From CAZWVM01 sp964637705 (GTDB taxonomy: Bacteria > UBA8481): a stretch of 10,098 nucleotides of DNA. Positions within the stretch are counted from its first letter, which is position 1; every line of letters starts with the position of its first letter. The translations under genes and the position numbers were made by a program. Below the pieces are notes generated by a model. The model was not told the DNA's origin. It saw nothing but the letters and a program-made list of their open reading frames with translations, and did not search any database. Shown here in pieces: positions 1 through 6,725 of this stretch. Where the stretch lies: assembly GCA_964637705.1 (NCBI GenBank), contig CAZWVM010000128.1:1-10098 (forward strand), read 5' to 3'.

Positions 1-27
1 TCGGTTCGAATCCGATCGGCCGCTCCA
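1..27 (+). tRNA. 3' end of a tRNA, probably tRNA-Gly (partial)
   Basis: Only the T arm, acceptor 3' strand and CCA tail are inside the window. The T loop TTCGAAT (5-11) is followed by the stem strand CCGAT (12-16), which pairs with bases 1-4 plus one base outside. Then come a 7-base acceptor strand CGGCCGC (17-23), discriminator T (24) and an encoded CCA (25-27). The complementary 5' acceptor strand would be GCGGCCG. A GCGG start together with a U discriminator is typical of bacterial tRNA-Gly. The anticodon lies upstream, so the isotype is an inference. Confidence 0.85.
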
Positions 28-115
28 CTCATCATGCGAGAAGCGTCCAAACTGGCGACAAGTCCGATGGAAACTCATACTGGCTGAAAATACTGGAGTT
101 ATTTATTTCCGAGGG

Positions 116-145
116 TTGACTTTTCGAGGCATTTCGTGCTTTCAT
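116..145 (+). promoter_or_regulatory. weak candidate sigma-70 promoter upstream of the first gene
   Basis: TTGACT (116-121) matches the -35 consensus in five of six bases. An 18-base spacer leads to TTTCAT (140-145), which matches the -10 consensus in four of six. The stretch 28-170 is clearly richer in A+T than the genes around it, as expected for a promoter region between a tRNA and the first gene of an operon. TAACAT (160-165) is an alternative -10 without a clear -35. A short direct repeat ATACTGG (77-83 and 90-96) lies just upstream. I see no gene in this gap. Confidence 0.25.
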
Positions 146-198
146 GAGGGGGACGGGTGTAACATACAACGGGGGCGGGGGGCTCGACTGACACGGCT

Positions 199-1647
199 AT
201 GCAGAACGCCATGACGACAGGTTCGAAGGACGGACTTTTCAAGCGCGCGCCTCGGCTGGTGACGATGTCGGTCGGGTTCCGACTCGAGGGGTATCGTGGG
301 GTGCGTCTCGAAGGGCACTCGACGGGACTCAACGAGAACGGCATGGCCGGCCGTGTCAACATCATCCACGGCAGCCTTCCTCCCGATCCGGCCGGCCTCG
401 TCCTCTCCGTCACGCTCGACCTGCCGAAGGACCGCCCCTTCCGTTCCATCCGCGGCGAAATCCTTCACGTCAGCCCCTCCTGGGTGCCGGGCTTCAAGCA
501 TTTTCTCGCCGTGAGATTCCTGGAAATCATGCCCGAGGACATCAGTTTCCTCAGGCGCTTCATCGCCTGGCGCGAGGCCGATTACTTCAAGGCCGACAAG
601 CCGGTCCGCCAGTGGTACATCTTCTCGGCCCACGAGCAGCAGGTCTTCGGACCCCTGACGGCCGAGGAAGTCCGCAAAGCCGTCGGCGTGAACGGCATCA
701 TGCCCCAGGACCACGTCTGGTATCCGCTATTGAACCGGTGGATGCCCGTGCATGCGCCGGAACTCGACGCGGAGTTCTCCTGGATCGGCGAGGAGATCAC
801 GAAGCACCTTCGCTCCTTCGGACACGCCGCGCCGTCGGTCGCTCGCTTCCGGCCCTTCGTGGTCGGCGTCGAGGAGGCGCGGCCTCTCGCGCCCTTGCCC
901 CCGGTGTCGGAGATCAGGAACGAGCCGGCACCCGTCCCTCCCTCGCCCGCGACCGTTCGCAAGCGCAAGATCGCCTCCTTCCTGACGACGCTCGTTCTCC
1001 TGGGACTGGCGGCGGCGAGCAGCGCCGCCTTCTGGCACGGAGAACTCGACTTCACCCCCGCCGGTCAGCTTTTCCGGCAGGCGCGTGAGCAATTGGGACG
1101 CAAGGAGAGCTACCCCGCGCTCCTGACCTTCGATCGGCTTCGACGCCAGTACCCCGATCATCGCCTGGCCGCGCGGGGAGGCGAACTGATGAGGCAAATA
1201 CTCGCCGAGGATCTGCTCGCGCGCGACCGGCAGATCGCGCGCGCACGGCTCGAACTCCTCGATAAGCTTCCCGAGTCGAGCCAGCGGCTGCCCGTCGTCC
1301 TCACCGCTCGCGGCGACGCGCTCTACCGCTCGGGGGACCTGCCGGGCGCGATCGAGGCCTTTCGACAAGCGGTCCAGCACACCCCGAACGACGGTGTCTA
1401 CCGCTACAATCTCGGGACGGCCTACCTCAGGAACCGCGATTACCGTCTCGCCCAGGAATACCTCGCCCGCCCCGTTCCTCCCATGGGACGCAGCGCAAGC
1501 TACTACCTCAATTCCGGTCTCGCGTTCCTCGCCCTCCAGCAGAACGACGACGCGCGCGAGCGCTTCGAGGCCGCCCTGCAGTTGAGCGAGAGCCGCAAGT
1601 CGACGGACGAGACGATCCGTCTCGCCCTCGCGCGCCCCGACCGATGA
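199..1647 (+). CDS. PilZ-like / GYF_2 / transmembrane / TPR repeat protein
   Basis: Predicted 482-residue bitopic membrane protein with three parts. Residues about 15-125 look like a PilZ-type beta-barrel: a basic KxxxR start (K15, R19), the loop TGLNENGM (42-49) and alternating strands after it. The usual c-di-GMP motifs RxxxR and (D/N)xSxxG are only partly kept, so ligand binding is uncertain. Residues about 139-190 match GYF_2 (DUF4339): WY at 139-140, then FGPLTAEEV and a VWYPLLNRWMPV end. A basic KRK (255-257) precedes one membrane segment (about 258-277). The rest (about 288-465) holds TPR-type helical pairs, clearest at 364-396, 397-425 and 432-465. Such repeats bind protein partners, here probably in the periplasm with the N-terminus in the cytoplasm. 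The start is the first in-frame ATG after the gap; ATG 211 is an alternative and neither has a strong ribosome site. It overlaps the next gene by ATGA. The role, as scaffold or regulator of the export genes downstream, is inferred from position. Confidence 0.85.
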   Translation: MQNAMTTGSKDGLFKRAPRLVTMSVGFRLEGYRGVRLEGHSTGLNENGMAGRVNIIHGSLPPDPAGLVLSVTLDLPKDRPFRSIRGEILHVSPSWVPGFKHFLAVRFLEIMPEDISFLRRFIAWREADYFKADKPVRQWYIFSAHEQQVFGPLTAEEVRKAVGVNGIMPQDHVWYPLLNRWMPVHAPELDAEFSWIGEEITKHLRSFGHAAPSVARFRPFVVGVEEARPLAPLPPVSEIRNEPAPVPPSPATVRKRKIASFLTTLVLLGLAAASSAAFWHGELDFTPAGQLFRQAREQLGRKESYPALLTFDRLRRQYPDHRLAARGGELMRQILAEDLLARDRQIARARLELLDKLPESSQRLPVVLTARGDALYRSGDLPGAIEAFRQAVQHTPNDGVYRYNLGTAYLRNRDYRLAQEYLARPVPPMGRSASYYLNSGLAFLALQQNDDARERFEAALQLSESRKSTDETIRLALARPDR

Positions 1648-2417
1648 CCGTCCGCTCGGCCGGTTGCGCGCTCGCTGCCGCGACCCTCTTTGCCTGCGCG
1701 TGCGGACGCGCCGAACCCCTGGGAGATCTCTCCGCCACGACGCGCGCGCAACCCCTGCGGGGTTTGAACATGACCGATCCGGCGCAAGCCTACAAGGTCC
1801 TCTCGTTCGACCTGGAGAATCCTGAGATCCTGGCGCCGGAGGTCGTGAGGGTCCTCAAAATCAGTCCCGACACCGATGCGCCGCCCCGTAACATTCTCCT
1901 CCTCGACGACTTCGATCTCGACGGGTTGACGGACCGGGAAATGGCCTGCGCGGTCGGAGCGTGGGTCAGCGATCCCGGCGATCCCGTCACGCGCGCATCC
2001 CTGTCATGCGATCCCATGAGGCGTTTCGGGGGCAAGGGGTGCTCCCTGAGTCTCAACTACCGCATCGAGACGATCAAGTCGACCGCCGCCGGGTTCTGGC
2101 TCCGCTTTCGTACGGCCGAGGCCGACTGCATGGATCTCTCGGGGTATCGCTACATCGCGTTCGTGATGAGGGGCGTGGAGGGCAACCCCGGGTTCACCTC
2201 GCGCGTCATGCTGGAGATGCGCAACGCCGTCGAGGTGAGTAGCGTCCTCTTGAGCGGCATCACGAACGAGTGGAAGGAGTTCCGGGTGCCTCTCTCCCAG
2301 TTTGCCGGGATCGAGGACTGGATGCGGATGACGGAAATGCTTCTCATCGTCGAACCGAATTCGGCGACCGATCCGGAAGGAATCCTTCTCGTCGACGACG
2401 TGAAACTCGTACGGTAG
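1644..2417 (+). CDS. putative lipoprotein with carbohydrate-binding-like beta-sandwich (CIA30/CBM-like)
   Basis: A 257-residue exported protein. The N-terminus is a lipoprotein-type signal: R4, a hydrophobic run, then LFAC with C18 as the likely lipidated residue (C20 is a second candidate). After a linker, residues about 84-255 read as one beta-sandwich. It starts with ILLLDDFD (84-91), continues with GFWLRF (150-155) and DLSGYRYIAFVMRG (164-177), then GITNEWKEFRVPLSQF (205-220), and closes with GILLVDDVKL (246-255). This pattern resembles galactose-binding-like domains of the CIA30 or CBM11 type, which often bind sugars; I see no catalytic motif. The start overlaps the stop of the preceding gene as ATGA and has no separate ribosome site, so translation is probably coupled. 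A plausible job is contact with the nascent or exported polysaccharide at the periplasmic face. The export location is well supported; the fold assignment is from pattern only. Confidence 0.82.
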   Translation: MTVRSAGCALAAATLFACACGRAEPLGDLSATTRAQPLRGLNMTDPAQAYKVLSFDLENPEILAPEVVRVLKISPDTDAPPRNILLLDDFDLDGLTDREMACAVGAWVSDPGDPVTRASLSCDPMRRFGGKGCSLSLNYRIETIKSTAAGFWLRFRTAEADCMDLSGYRYIAFVMRGVEGNPGFTSRVMLEMRNAVEVSSVLLSGITNEWKEFRVPLSQFAGIEDWMRMTEMLLIVEPNSATDPEGILLVDDVKLVR

Positions 2418-2454
2418 GACTTTTCCCCATCGGATTCCGGTCACTCGGGCTGAG

Positions 2455-2470
2455 AATCAACGATTTGATT
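2455..2470. promoter_or_regulatory. AT-rich inverted repeat, possible operator
   Basis: AATCAA (2455-2460) and TTGATT (2465-2470) form a perfect 6-bp inverted repeat with a 4-base centre. It sits in the 110-base gap before the export gene and touches the -35 of the candidate promoter there (TTGAGA, 2469-2474). A dimeric regulator could bind it. No U-tract follows, so it is not a good terminator. No specific regulator can be named. Confidence 0.3.
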
Positions 2471-2497
2471 GAGATTCCACCCGTCATCCGATAGATT
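2469..2497 (+). promoter_or_regulatory. candidate sigma-70 promoter for the export genes
   Basis: TTGAGA (2469-2474) and TAGATT (2492-2497) are 17 bases apart and match the -35 and -10 consensus in five and four of six positions. They lie in a locally AT-rich stretch between the lipoprotein gene and the export gene. Transcription would start near 2504. This would let genes 3 to 6 be expressed separately from genes 1 and 2. Confidence 0.35.
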
Positions 2498-2527
2498 CCC
2501 GAAAAGAATGGCGGACGTGTGCGCATA

Positions 2528-4072
2528 ATGATTCGAAAGGTATTGGCCGAACCTCTCGTGCCGATCGTGATCGCGCTCATTCTGCTCGCTTTCGATGCCT
2601 CTCGCGAAACCCCCTTCTTCTCCGGATTTCTGCAGTCCGGCGCATGGGCCAACGGGAACGCCTCGTCGGCCGGAACCGCCGCCCGCGACACGAGCTCCGC
2701 GCAGTCCTCCGGAGATCGGCGGGACACGGGCCTGCCCGGCGTTGAAACCGGCGCGTCGGGAATGGCCGACTCCGGGGGCGAGACCTCCATCGACGGCGAG
2801 GAGGATCGGTGGGAGGTCGTCATCGACCCGCGCGATCTGATCGTCGCGCCACCCGCGGCGAACGCCGCCCCGCTCCCGGTCGCTTCCGCGCCCGTCTACT
2901 CGAACGCGGCTCCGGCCGCTTCTCGAGACGTGACGAACTTCGCGCCGATGGCAGCCGAGGAACTTCCCGAGGCGGAATCGGGCGCATACCTCATCCGGCC
3001 CGGAGACCAGGTCGATGTCTTCGTCTGGGGGCAGGAGACGCTGAGCGGCGCGTCGCGAGTCTCGCGCGACGGCACGATCGTCGTGAGGCTCGCGGGATCT
3101 GTGAGAATCGAGGGATTGACCGTGGACCAGGCGGCGGCCCGGATCGCGTCGCGCCTGCGACGATACCTGATCCAGCCCGCCGTCACCGTCTCGATTCCCG
3201 AGCCCGGCGGCAAGGACGTCTCCGTCGTCGGGGAGGTCGACATGCCCGGCTCCTTCCGGATCGACCGTCCGACCCGGCTTCTCGACGTCCTCGTCCAGGC
3301 GAAGTGGAACCGCGAGCGCGCGGATCTCTCCGCGGTGACGGTGGCGCGAGGGGAGAGGACGCTCGTCTGCGATATCGCCTCCGTGCTGCGCGGGCAGCGG
3401 ATCGACCAGAACGTCCTGATCGAGGCGGGCGACCTGGTGATCGTGCCGGGCCTGGGGCAGACGGTGAGCCTCCTGGGCGCGTTTCTCAAGCCCGGCAAGT
3501 TCACCTTCCCGGCCTCCCGCGCCCTGCGGGTCCGGGATCTCCTGCTCGAGGGGTCGACCTGGACGGCGAGGGCGAACATTGCCGGCTCGTTCGTCCTGCA
3601 CCCGGACGGCTCGATCGAGCCCTGCAACCTGAACCGGCTCTGGTTCGGCGGCGACGCGCGCGAGGACAAGGTGCTGCGAAGCGGCGACGCCCTCATCATC
3701 CCGGAGCTTTCCGACGTCGGCGTGTATGTCCTCGGCAAGGTCGGGAACCCCGGCCTGCACACGCGCAGCGGCGCCTTCTCGCTCCTGCAGGCCCTCACGC
3801 TGGCCAATCCCTCCACCTTCCACGCGCGCCTCTACGACGTGCGCGTCGTGCGGGGCTGGCCGGACAACCCGCGCGTCTACCGCGTGAACGTGAAGGCGCT
3901 CCTCGAGGGTGATCTGAGCCAGAACCTGATGCTCGAGCCGGGCGACGTGGTCTTCGTCCCCGAGGGCATCATTTCCTACTCGCTCCAGTTCTGGAACGGG
4001 CTCCTGGGCCCGATCACGGGCACGGCGTCGACGATCACGGACGTCCGTGATACGATCGAGGGCGAGCGCTGA
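2528..4072 (+). CDS. Wza-like polysaccharide export protein (Poly_export + SLBB repeats)
   Basis: Outer-membrane polysaccharide export family (Wza/EpsE/GumB type), which forms the periplasmic and outer-membrane channel for capsule or exopolysaccharide. The predicted protein has 514 residues. The N-terminus has a basic MIRK and a hydrophobic run (about 10-20), so it is an export signal or anchor. No cysteine follows, so the usual lipobox is absent. A low-complexity Ala/Pro/Ser/Gly linker runs to about 150. The Poly_export domain starts at YLIRPGDQVDVFVWGQ (154 on). Three SLBB-like units follow, starting near VSVVGEVDMPG (231), VSLLGAFLKPGKF (313) and VYVLGKVGNPGLH (399), and the first and last of them run up to a VIVPG- or VFVPEG-type strand. 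The last 35 residues carry a hydrophobic stretch (SLQFWNGLLGPI) that could be the membrane-spanning helix. ATG 2528 was chosen over in-frame GTG 2519 because GGCGG lies about 13 bases upstream of it. The stop overlaps the next ATG as TGATG. Confidence 0.92.
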   Translation: MIRKVLAEPLVPIVIALILLAFDASRETPFFSGFLQSGAWANGNASSAGTAARDTSSAQSSGDRRDTGLPGVETGASGMADSGGETSIDGEEDRWEVVIDPRDLIVAPPAANAAPLPVASAPVYSNAAPAASRDVTNFAPMAAEELPEAESGAYLIRPGDQVDVFVWGQETLSGASRVSRDGTIVVRLAGSVRIEGLTVDQAAARIASRLRRYLIQPAVTVSIPEPGGKDVSVVGEVDMPGSFRIDRPTRLLDVLVQAKWNRERADLSAVTVARGERTLVCDIASVLRGQRIDQNVLIEAGDLVIVPGLGQTVSLLGAFLKPGKFTFPASRALRVRDLLLEGSTWTARANIAGSFVLHPDGSIEPCNLNRLWFGGDAREDKVLRSGDALIIPELSDVGVYVLGKVGNPGLHTRSGAFSLLQALTLANPSTFHARLYDVRVVRGWPDNPRVYRVNVKALLEGDLSQNLMLEPGDVVFVPEGIISYSLQFWNGLLGPITGTASTITDVRDTIEGER

Positions 4073-6219
4073 TGGCGACGGCCGGTCGCCCGGCACGCGA
4101 AACACGCGCGACCTCGCTCGTCGAATACTGGACGGTCCTGAGGAAGAGATGGATCCTCTTCCTCGTCGCCTACCTGAGCGTCGTGGTCACGGCGGTCGTT
4201 CACGAGGCGAACCGCCCGCCGACCTTCAGCTCCTTCGTCGACATCCTGATCTCGCCGGAACCCCCTTCGGAACAGGTTCGCAACCTTCAGCCCGCCCAGC
4301 GGGCCCGGATCAGCGACATGAACTTCAGCTATTACGTGGATCACGCGCGCTCGGAGGCCTGTGTCGCCGAGGTGATCGCGCAGGGCGCCCTCGGCCCGGT
4401 CCCGCCGCCGAAGACCGCCGAGTGGTTCAACCTCTTCGAGCGCGTTCTCGCCGTCGCTTCCGCGGACCGGCTGCCGGAGCGCCGGATCGTGAGGATCGCG
4501 GTGAGGGGAGGGGACCCCGAGTTCGTCTTCCGGCTGGCGAACGCCTTCGGCCCGGCCTACGTCACGTCGCTCACGGAGTCCCTCATCTCCGCGAACCGGA
4601 AGATGGAGACGTATATCGACGAGGAGATCCGGCGGGCGGAGAACGAGATCACGAACTACCGGGCGGTCGTGGCGCGGCTGGAACGGGTCCTGGGCGGCCC
4701 GGACGAGCCGGCCGGCGATCCGACGCTGAAGCCGAGGCTCGAGGCGGCGCGCAGGCTCCTGAAGGAGCGCGCGGCCGCGATCGACGCGGCCAGCGACACG
4801 ATCGAGGCGGGAGGGACGCCGAGCCTCGAGGAGATGGAAATCGCCATCACCGGGCTCTTCTCCGCGATCCCCCCGGAATTCGCGCAGGACCTGGCGGGAG
4901 CCGGCCGTGACCAGCTGGAGGCGGCGCGCGTGCGATGGGCGGAACGCCTCAAGACCTACAAGAGCCTCTCGCGCACCCTGACCGACCTTCATCCCGACAA
5001 GGCGACGGCCCGCCAGTCGCTCCTGGAGTCCTCGATCGAATTGATCCAGCAGATCGCCGTCTGGTACCGCATCGCCGACGCCCACCTCGCGGGCCGCATC
5101 GCGGCGGTCGCGGAACCGGCGCGCGAGGAACCGCCCGAGTCTCTCTCCTCGCTCATCGGAGAGTCGATCGTCGCGAGCCCGCTCGCCCTGAGCCGCTACA
5201 AGGCCGAGATCGAACTGCGCCAGTCCCTCATGGGCGATCTCCTCCGCAAGAAGTCGCTCCTGAAGCTCGAGCGCAGCGGGCAGGAGAAGATGGCGGAGTG
5301 GATCCGCCCGGCCGCGAGGCCCTCCGCGCCGAACAACCCGCAACTGACCCGGGGCCTCATCATGGGTTCGGCGATCGGCATCCTCGTCGCCTTCGCGGCG
5401 GTCTTCATCGTCGAGGCGCTCGATTCCTCGATCAAGACCCCGGGCTCGGCCGAGGAGATCCTCGGCAAGCGCGTGATCGGCGTGGTGCCCTGCTTTTCGG
5501 ATCCGGAGTCGAGCCGGCCCGAACCCTCCCCGGCGCGTCTCGTCGTGCGCATCGCGCCCGTTTCGCCCGAGGCGGAGGCCTACCGGAGCCTGGCCCACAA
5601 GATCGACGTCCAGCCGCACCGGTTCCTCGTCATCACGAGCACGGGGCCGCAGGAGGGGAAATCGACGACGTCGGCGAACCTGAGCGCGGCGATCGCGGAA
5701 CTCGGGCGCCGCGTGCTCCTCGTCTCGGCCAACCTCCGGCGCCCGACGCTCCACCGGATCTTCGACGTGCCGGAAGCGCCGGGGCTGGCCGAAATGGTGC
5801 GCGACGAGGCGACGCTGGAGAGCGTCGTCAAGACGACGGTCGTTCCCAACCTCGACATCCTCGTCTCCGGGAACCTCGCGGAAACGTCCATCGCGTCCGC
5901 CGTCTCGTCGCCGCTTCTCCTGACCCGCCTCCGCGAGACTCTGGCGCGCCGCTACGATTTCATCATCGTCGACGTGCCTCCCTCCGCGCCCGTCTCCGAC
6001 GCCCTCTCCTTCGCCCGCAACGCCGACGCGGTGCTCCTCGTCTACATGGTCGGCCGCGCCTCCGAGGTCGCCGTGGCGCAGGTGATCCGCTCGATCGAGG
6101 ACGTCGGCGGCAAGATCATCGGGATCATCATGAACGACGTGAAGGGGATCGGGCAGGCCTACGGCTACCATTACGCGGACCGCTATTATCACTACACGCG
6201 CGAAGGGCCGGTGATGTGA
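4072..6219 (+). CDS. Wzz-type chain-length determinant fused to BY-kinase-like ATPase domain
   Basis: Polysaccharide co-polymerase of the inner membrane, 715 residues. The Wzz part starts with LVEYWTVLRKRW and TM1 (about 27-43). It continues as a long helical, coiled-coil-like periplasmic region and closes with a Pro-rich stretch (P413, P417, P420, P423) and TM2 (about 428-447). The cytoplasmic part is of the bacterial tyrosine kinase family: Walker A GPQEGKSTT (525-533, K530), Walker B FIIVDVPP (630-637, D634) and a C-terminal tyrosine cluster (Y697, 699, 701, 705, 706, 708). In active members this cluster is autophosphorylated and tunes polymer length. Two hallmarks are altered. Walker A', normally DxDxR, reads S552-A-N554-L-R556. 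The oligomer motif EX2RX2R reads E502-AY-R505-SL-A508. ATP binding is likely, but kinase activity is doubtful. The start overlaps the previous stop (TGATG) with GAGGG close upstream, and the stop overlaps the next GTG. Confidence 0.93.
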   Translation: MATAGRPARETRATSLVEYWTVLRKRWILFLVAYLSVVVTAVVHEANRPPTFSSFVDILISPEPPSEQVRNLQPAQRARISDMNFSYYVDHARSEACVAEVIAQGALGPVPPPKTAEWFNLFERVLAVASADRLPERRIVRIAVRGGDPEFVFRLANAFGPAYVTSLTESLISANRKMETYIDEEIRRAENEITNYRAVVARLERVLGGPDEPAGDPTLKPRLEAARRLLKERAAAIDAASDTIEAGGTPSLEEMEIAITGLFSAIPPEFAQDLAGAGRDQLEAARVRWAERLKTYKSLSRTLTDLHPDKATARQSLLESSIELIQQIAVWYRIADAHLAGRIAAVAEPAREEPPESLSSLIGESIVASPLALSRYKAEIELRQSLMGDLLRKKSLLKLERSGQEKMAEWIRPAARPSAPNNPQLTRGLIMGSAIGILVAFAAVFIVEALDSSIKTPGSAEEILGKRVIGVVPCFSDPESSRPEPSPARLVVRIAPVSPEAEAYRSLAHKIDVQPHRFLVITSTGPQEGKSTTSANLSAAIAELGRRVLLVSANLRRPTLHRIFDVPEAPGLAEMVRDEATLESVVKTTVVPNLDILVSGNLAETSIASAVSSPLLLTRLRETLARRYDFIIVDVPPSAPVSDALSFARNADAVLLVYMVGRASEVAVAQVIRSIEDVGGKIIGIIMNDVKGIGQAYGYHYADRYYHYTREGPVM

Positions 6220-6725
6220 AATCGGGTCGCGTTTCCGCCGCCGCCCTCGTCATCCTCGCGCTCGTCGCCCTGCCGTTCATCGTCCTCCTTCTCGGTGCTC
6301 CGCGGCCCGACGCGCCTCCGGACACGGCCCCGCGCGACGCGGCGGTTTCGCCGCCCGTCCTCCTGCGGACCGCGTCGGGCCTTGTCGAGATCTCCTCGGG
6401 CGCCGGCGTGAGGATCGCGCGCCCGGGTGACCGCATCGCCGTCGGCGAGAGCCTGGCGACGGGCGAGGGATCGGCGGCGGAGATCGTCGCGGGAGGGGAG
6501 GCCGTGGTGGCCCTGGCGGAGAGCGGCTCGTGCGAGTACCGGTCGTCGCCGCCCGGCGAGGACGCGATCGTCCTGAGACTCTCCCGCGGCCGCGCCCGCG
6601 TCGTCTTCCCGGCCCGGGACACCGGCGTGCCGTTTTCCCGCGCGGTGCTGGTCCAGACTCCGAACGTCTCCTGCCGGCGTGAAGGCGAGGCGGGGGCGGA
6701 GTTCCTCCTGAGCGTCGAGGAATGA
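6216..6725 (+). CDS. membrane-anchored FecR-like protein
   Basis: A 169-residue protein with GTG start. The N-terminus is basic (K2, R5) followed by a membrane segment (about 8-27) without a clear cleavage site, so it is probably anchored with its body in the periplasm. A Pro-rich linker leads to a FecR-like beta domain (about 48-165): SGLVEISSGAGVRIARPGD, then the GESLATGEGSAAEIVAGGEAV strands, then LRLSRGRARVVFPA and VQTPNVSCRREG. FecR domains without the sigma-factor regulator part are common in envelope proteins and bind partners or glycans. The chain stops just after AEFLLSVEE, where FecR proteins usually go on with another strand set. GTG 6216 gives a 4-base GTGA overlap with the kinase gene, with GAAGGG about 9 bases upstream; the open frame continues much further upstream, but only as the shadow of the kinase gene. 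Its role in polysaccharide export is inferred from the operon. Confidence 0.75.
   Translation: MKSGRVSAAALVILALVALPFIVLLLGAPRPDAPPDTAPRDAAVSPPVLLRTASGLVEISSGAGVRIARPGDRIAVGESLATGEGSAAEIVAGGEAVVALAESGSCEYRSSPPGEDAIVLRLSRGRARVVFPARDTGVPFSRAVLVQTPNVSCRREGEAGAEFLLSVEE

Noticed and set aside
77..96. Direct repeat ATACTGG in the gap after the tRNA as a possible attachment site or element end
   Set aside because: Only 7 bases, no match to the tRNA 3' end, and no integrase or mobile gene in the window.
2441..4105. Long minus-strand open frame opposite the Wza-like gene
   Set aside because: Same composition-driven shadow, with an Arg/Asp/Gly-rich product and no domain, opposite a strongly supported gene.
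3976..6192. Very long open frame on the minus strand opposite the Wzz/BY-kinase gene
   Set aside because: It is rich in Arg, Asp, Gly and Glu with no recognisable domain, and lies fully antisense to a gene with clear family motifs. High GC with third-position bias keeps the antisense frame open.
6722..6725. Possible frameshift joining the two FecR-like genes into one
   Set aside because: The second frame starts with a clean signal peptide directly after the ATGA overlap, which argues for a real separate start rather than a sequencing or mutational frameshift.
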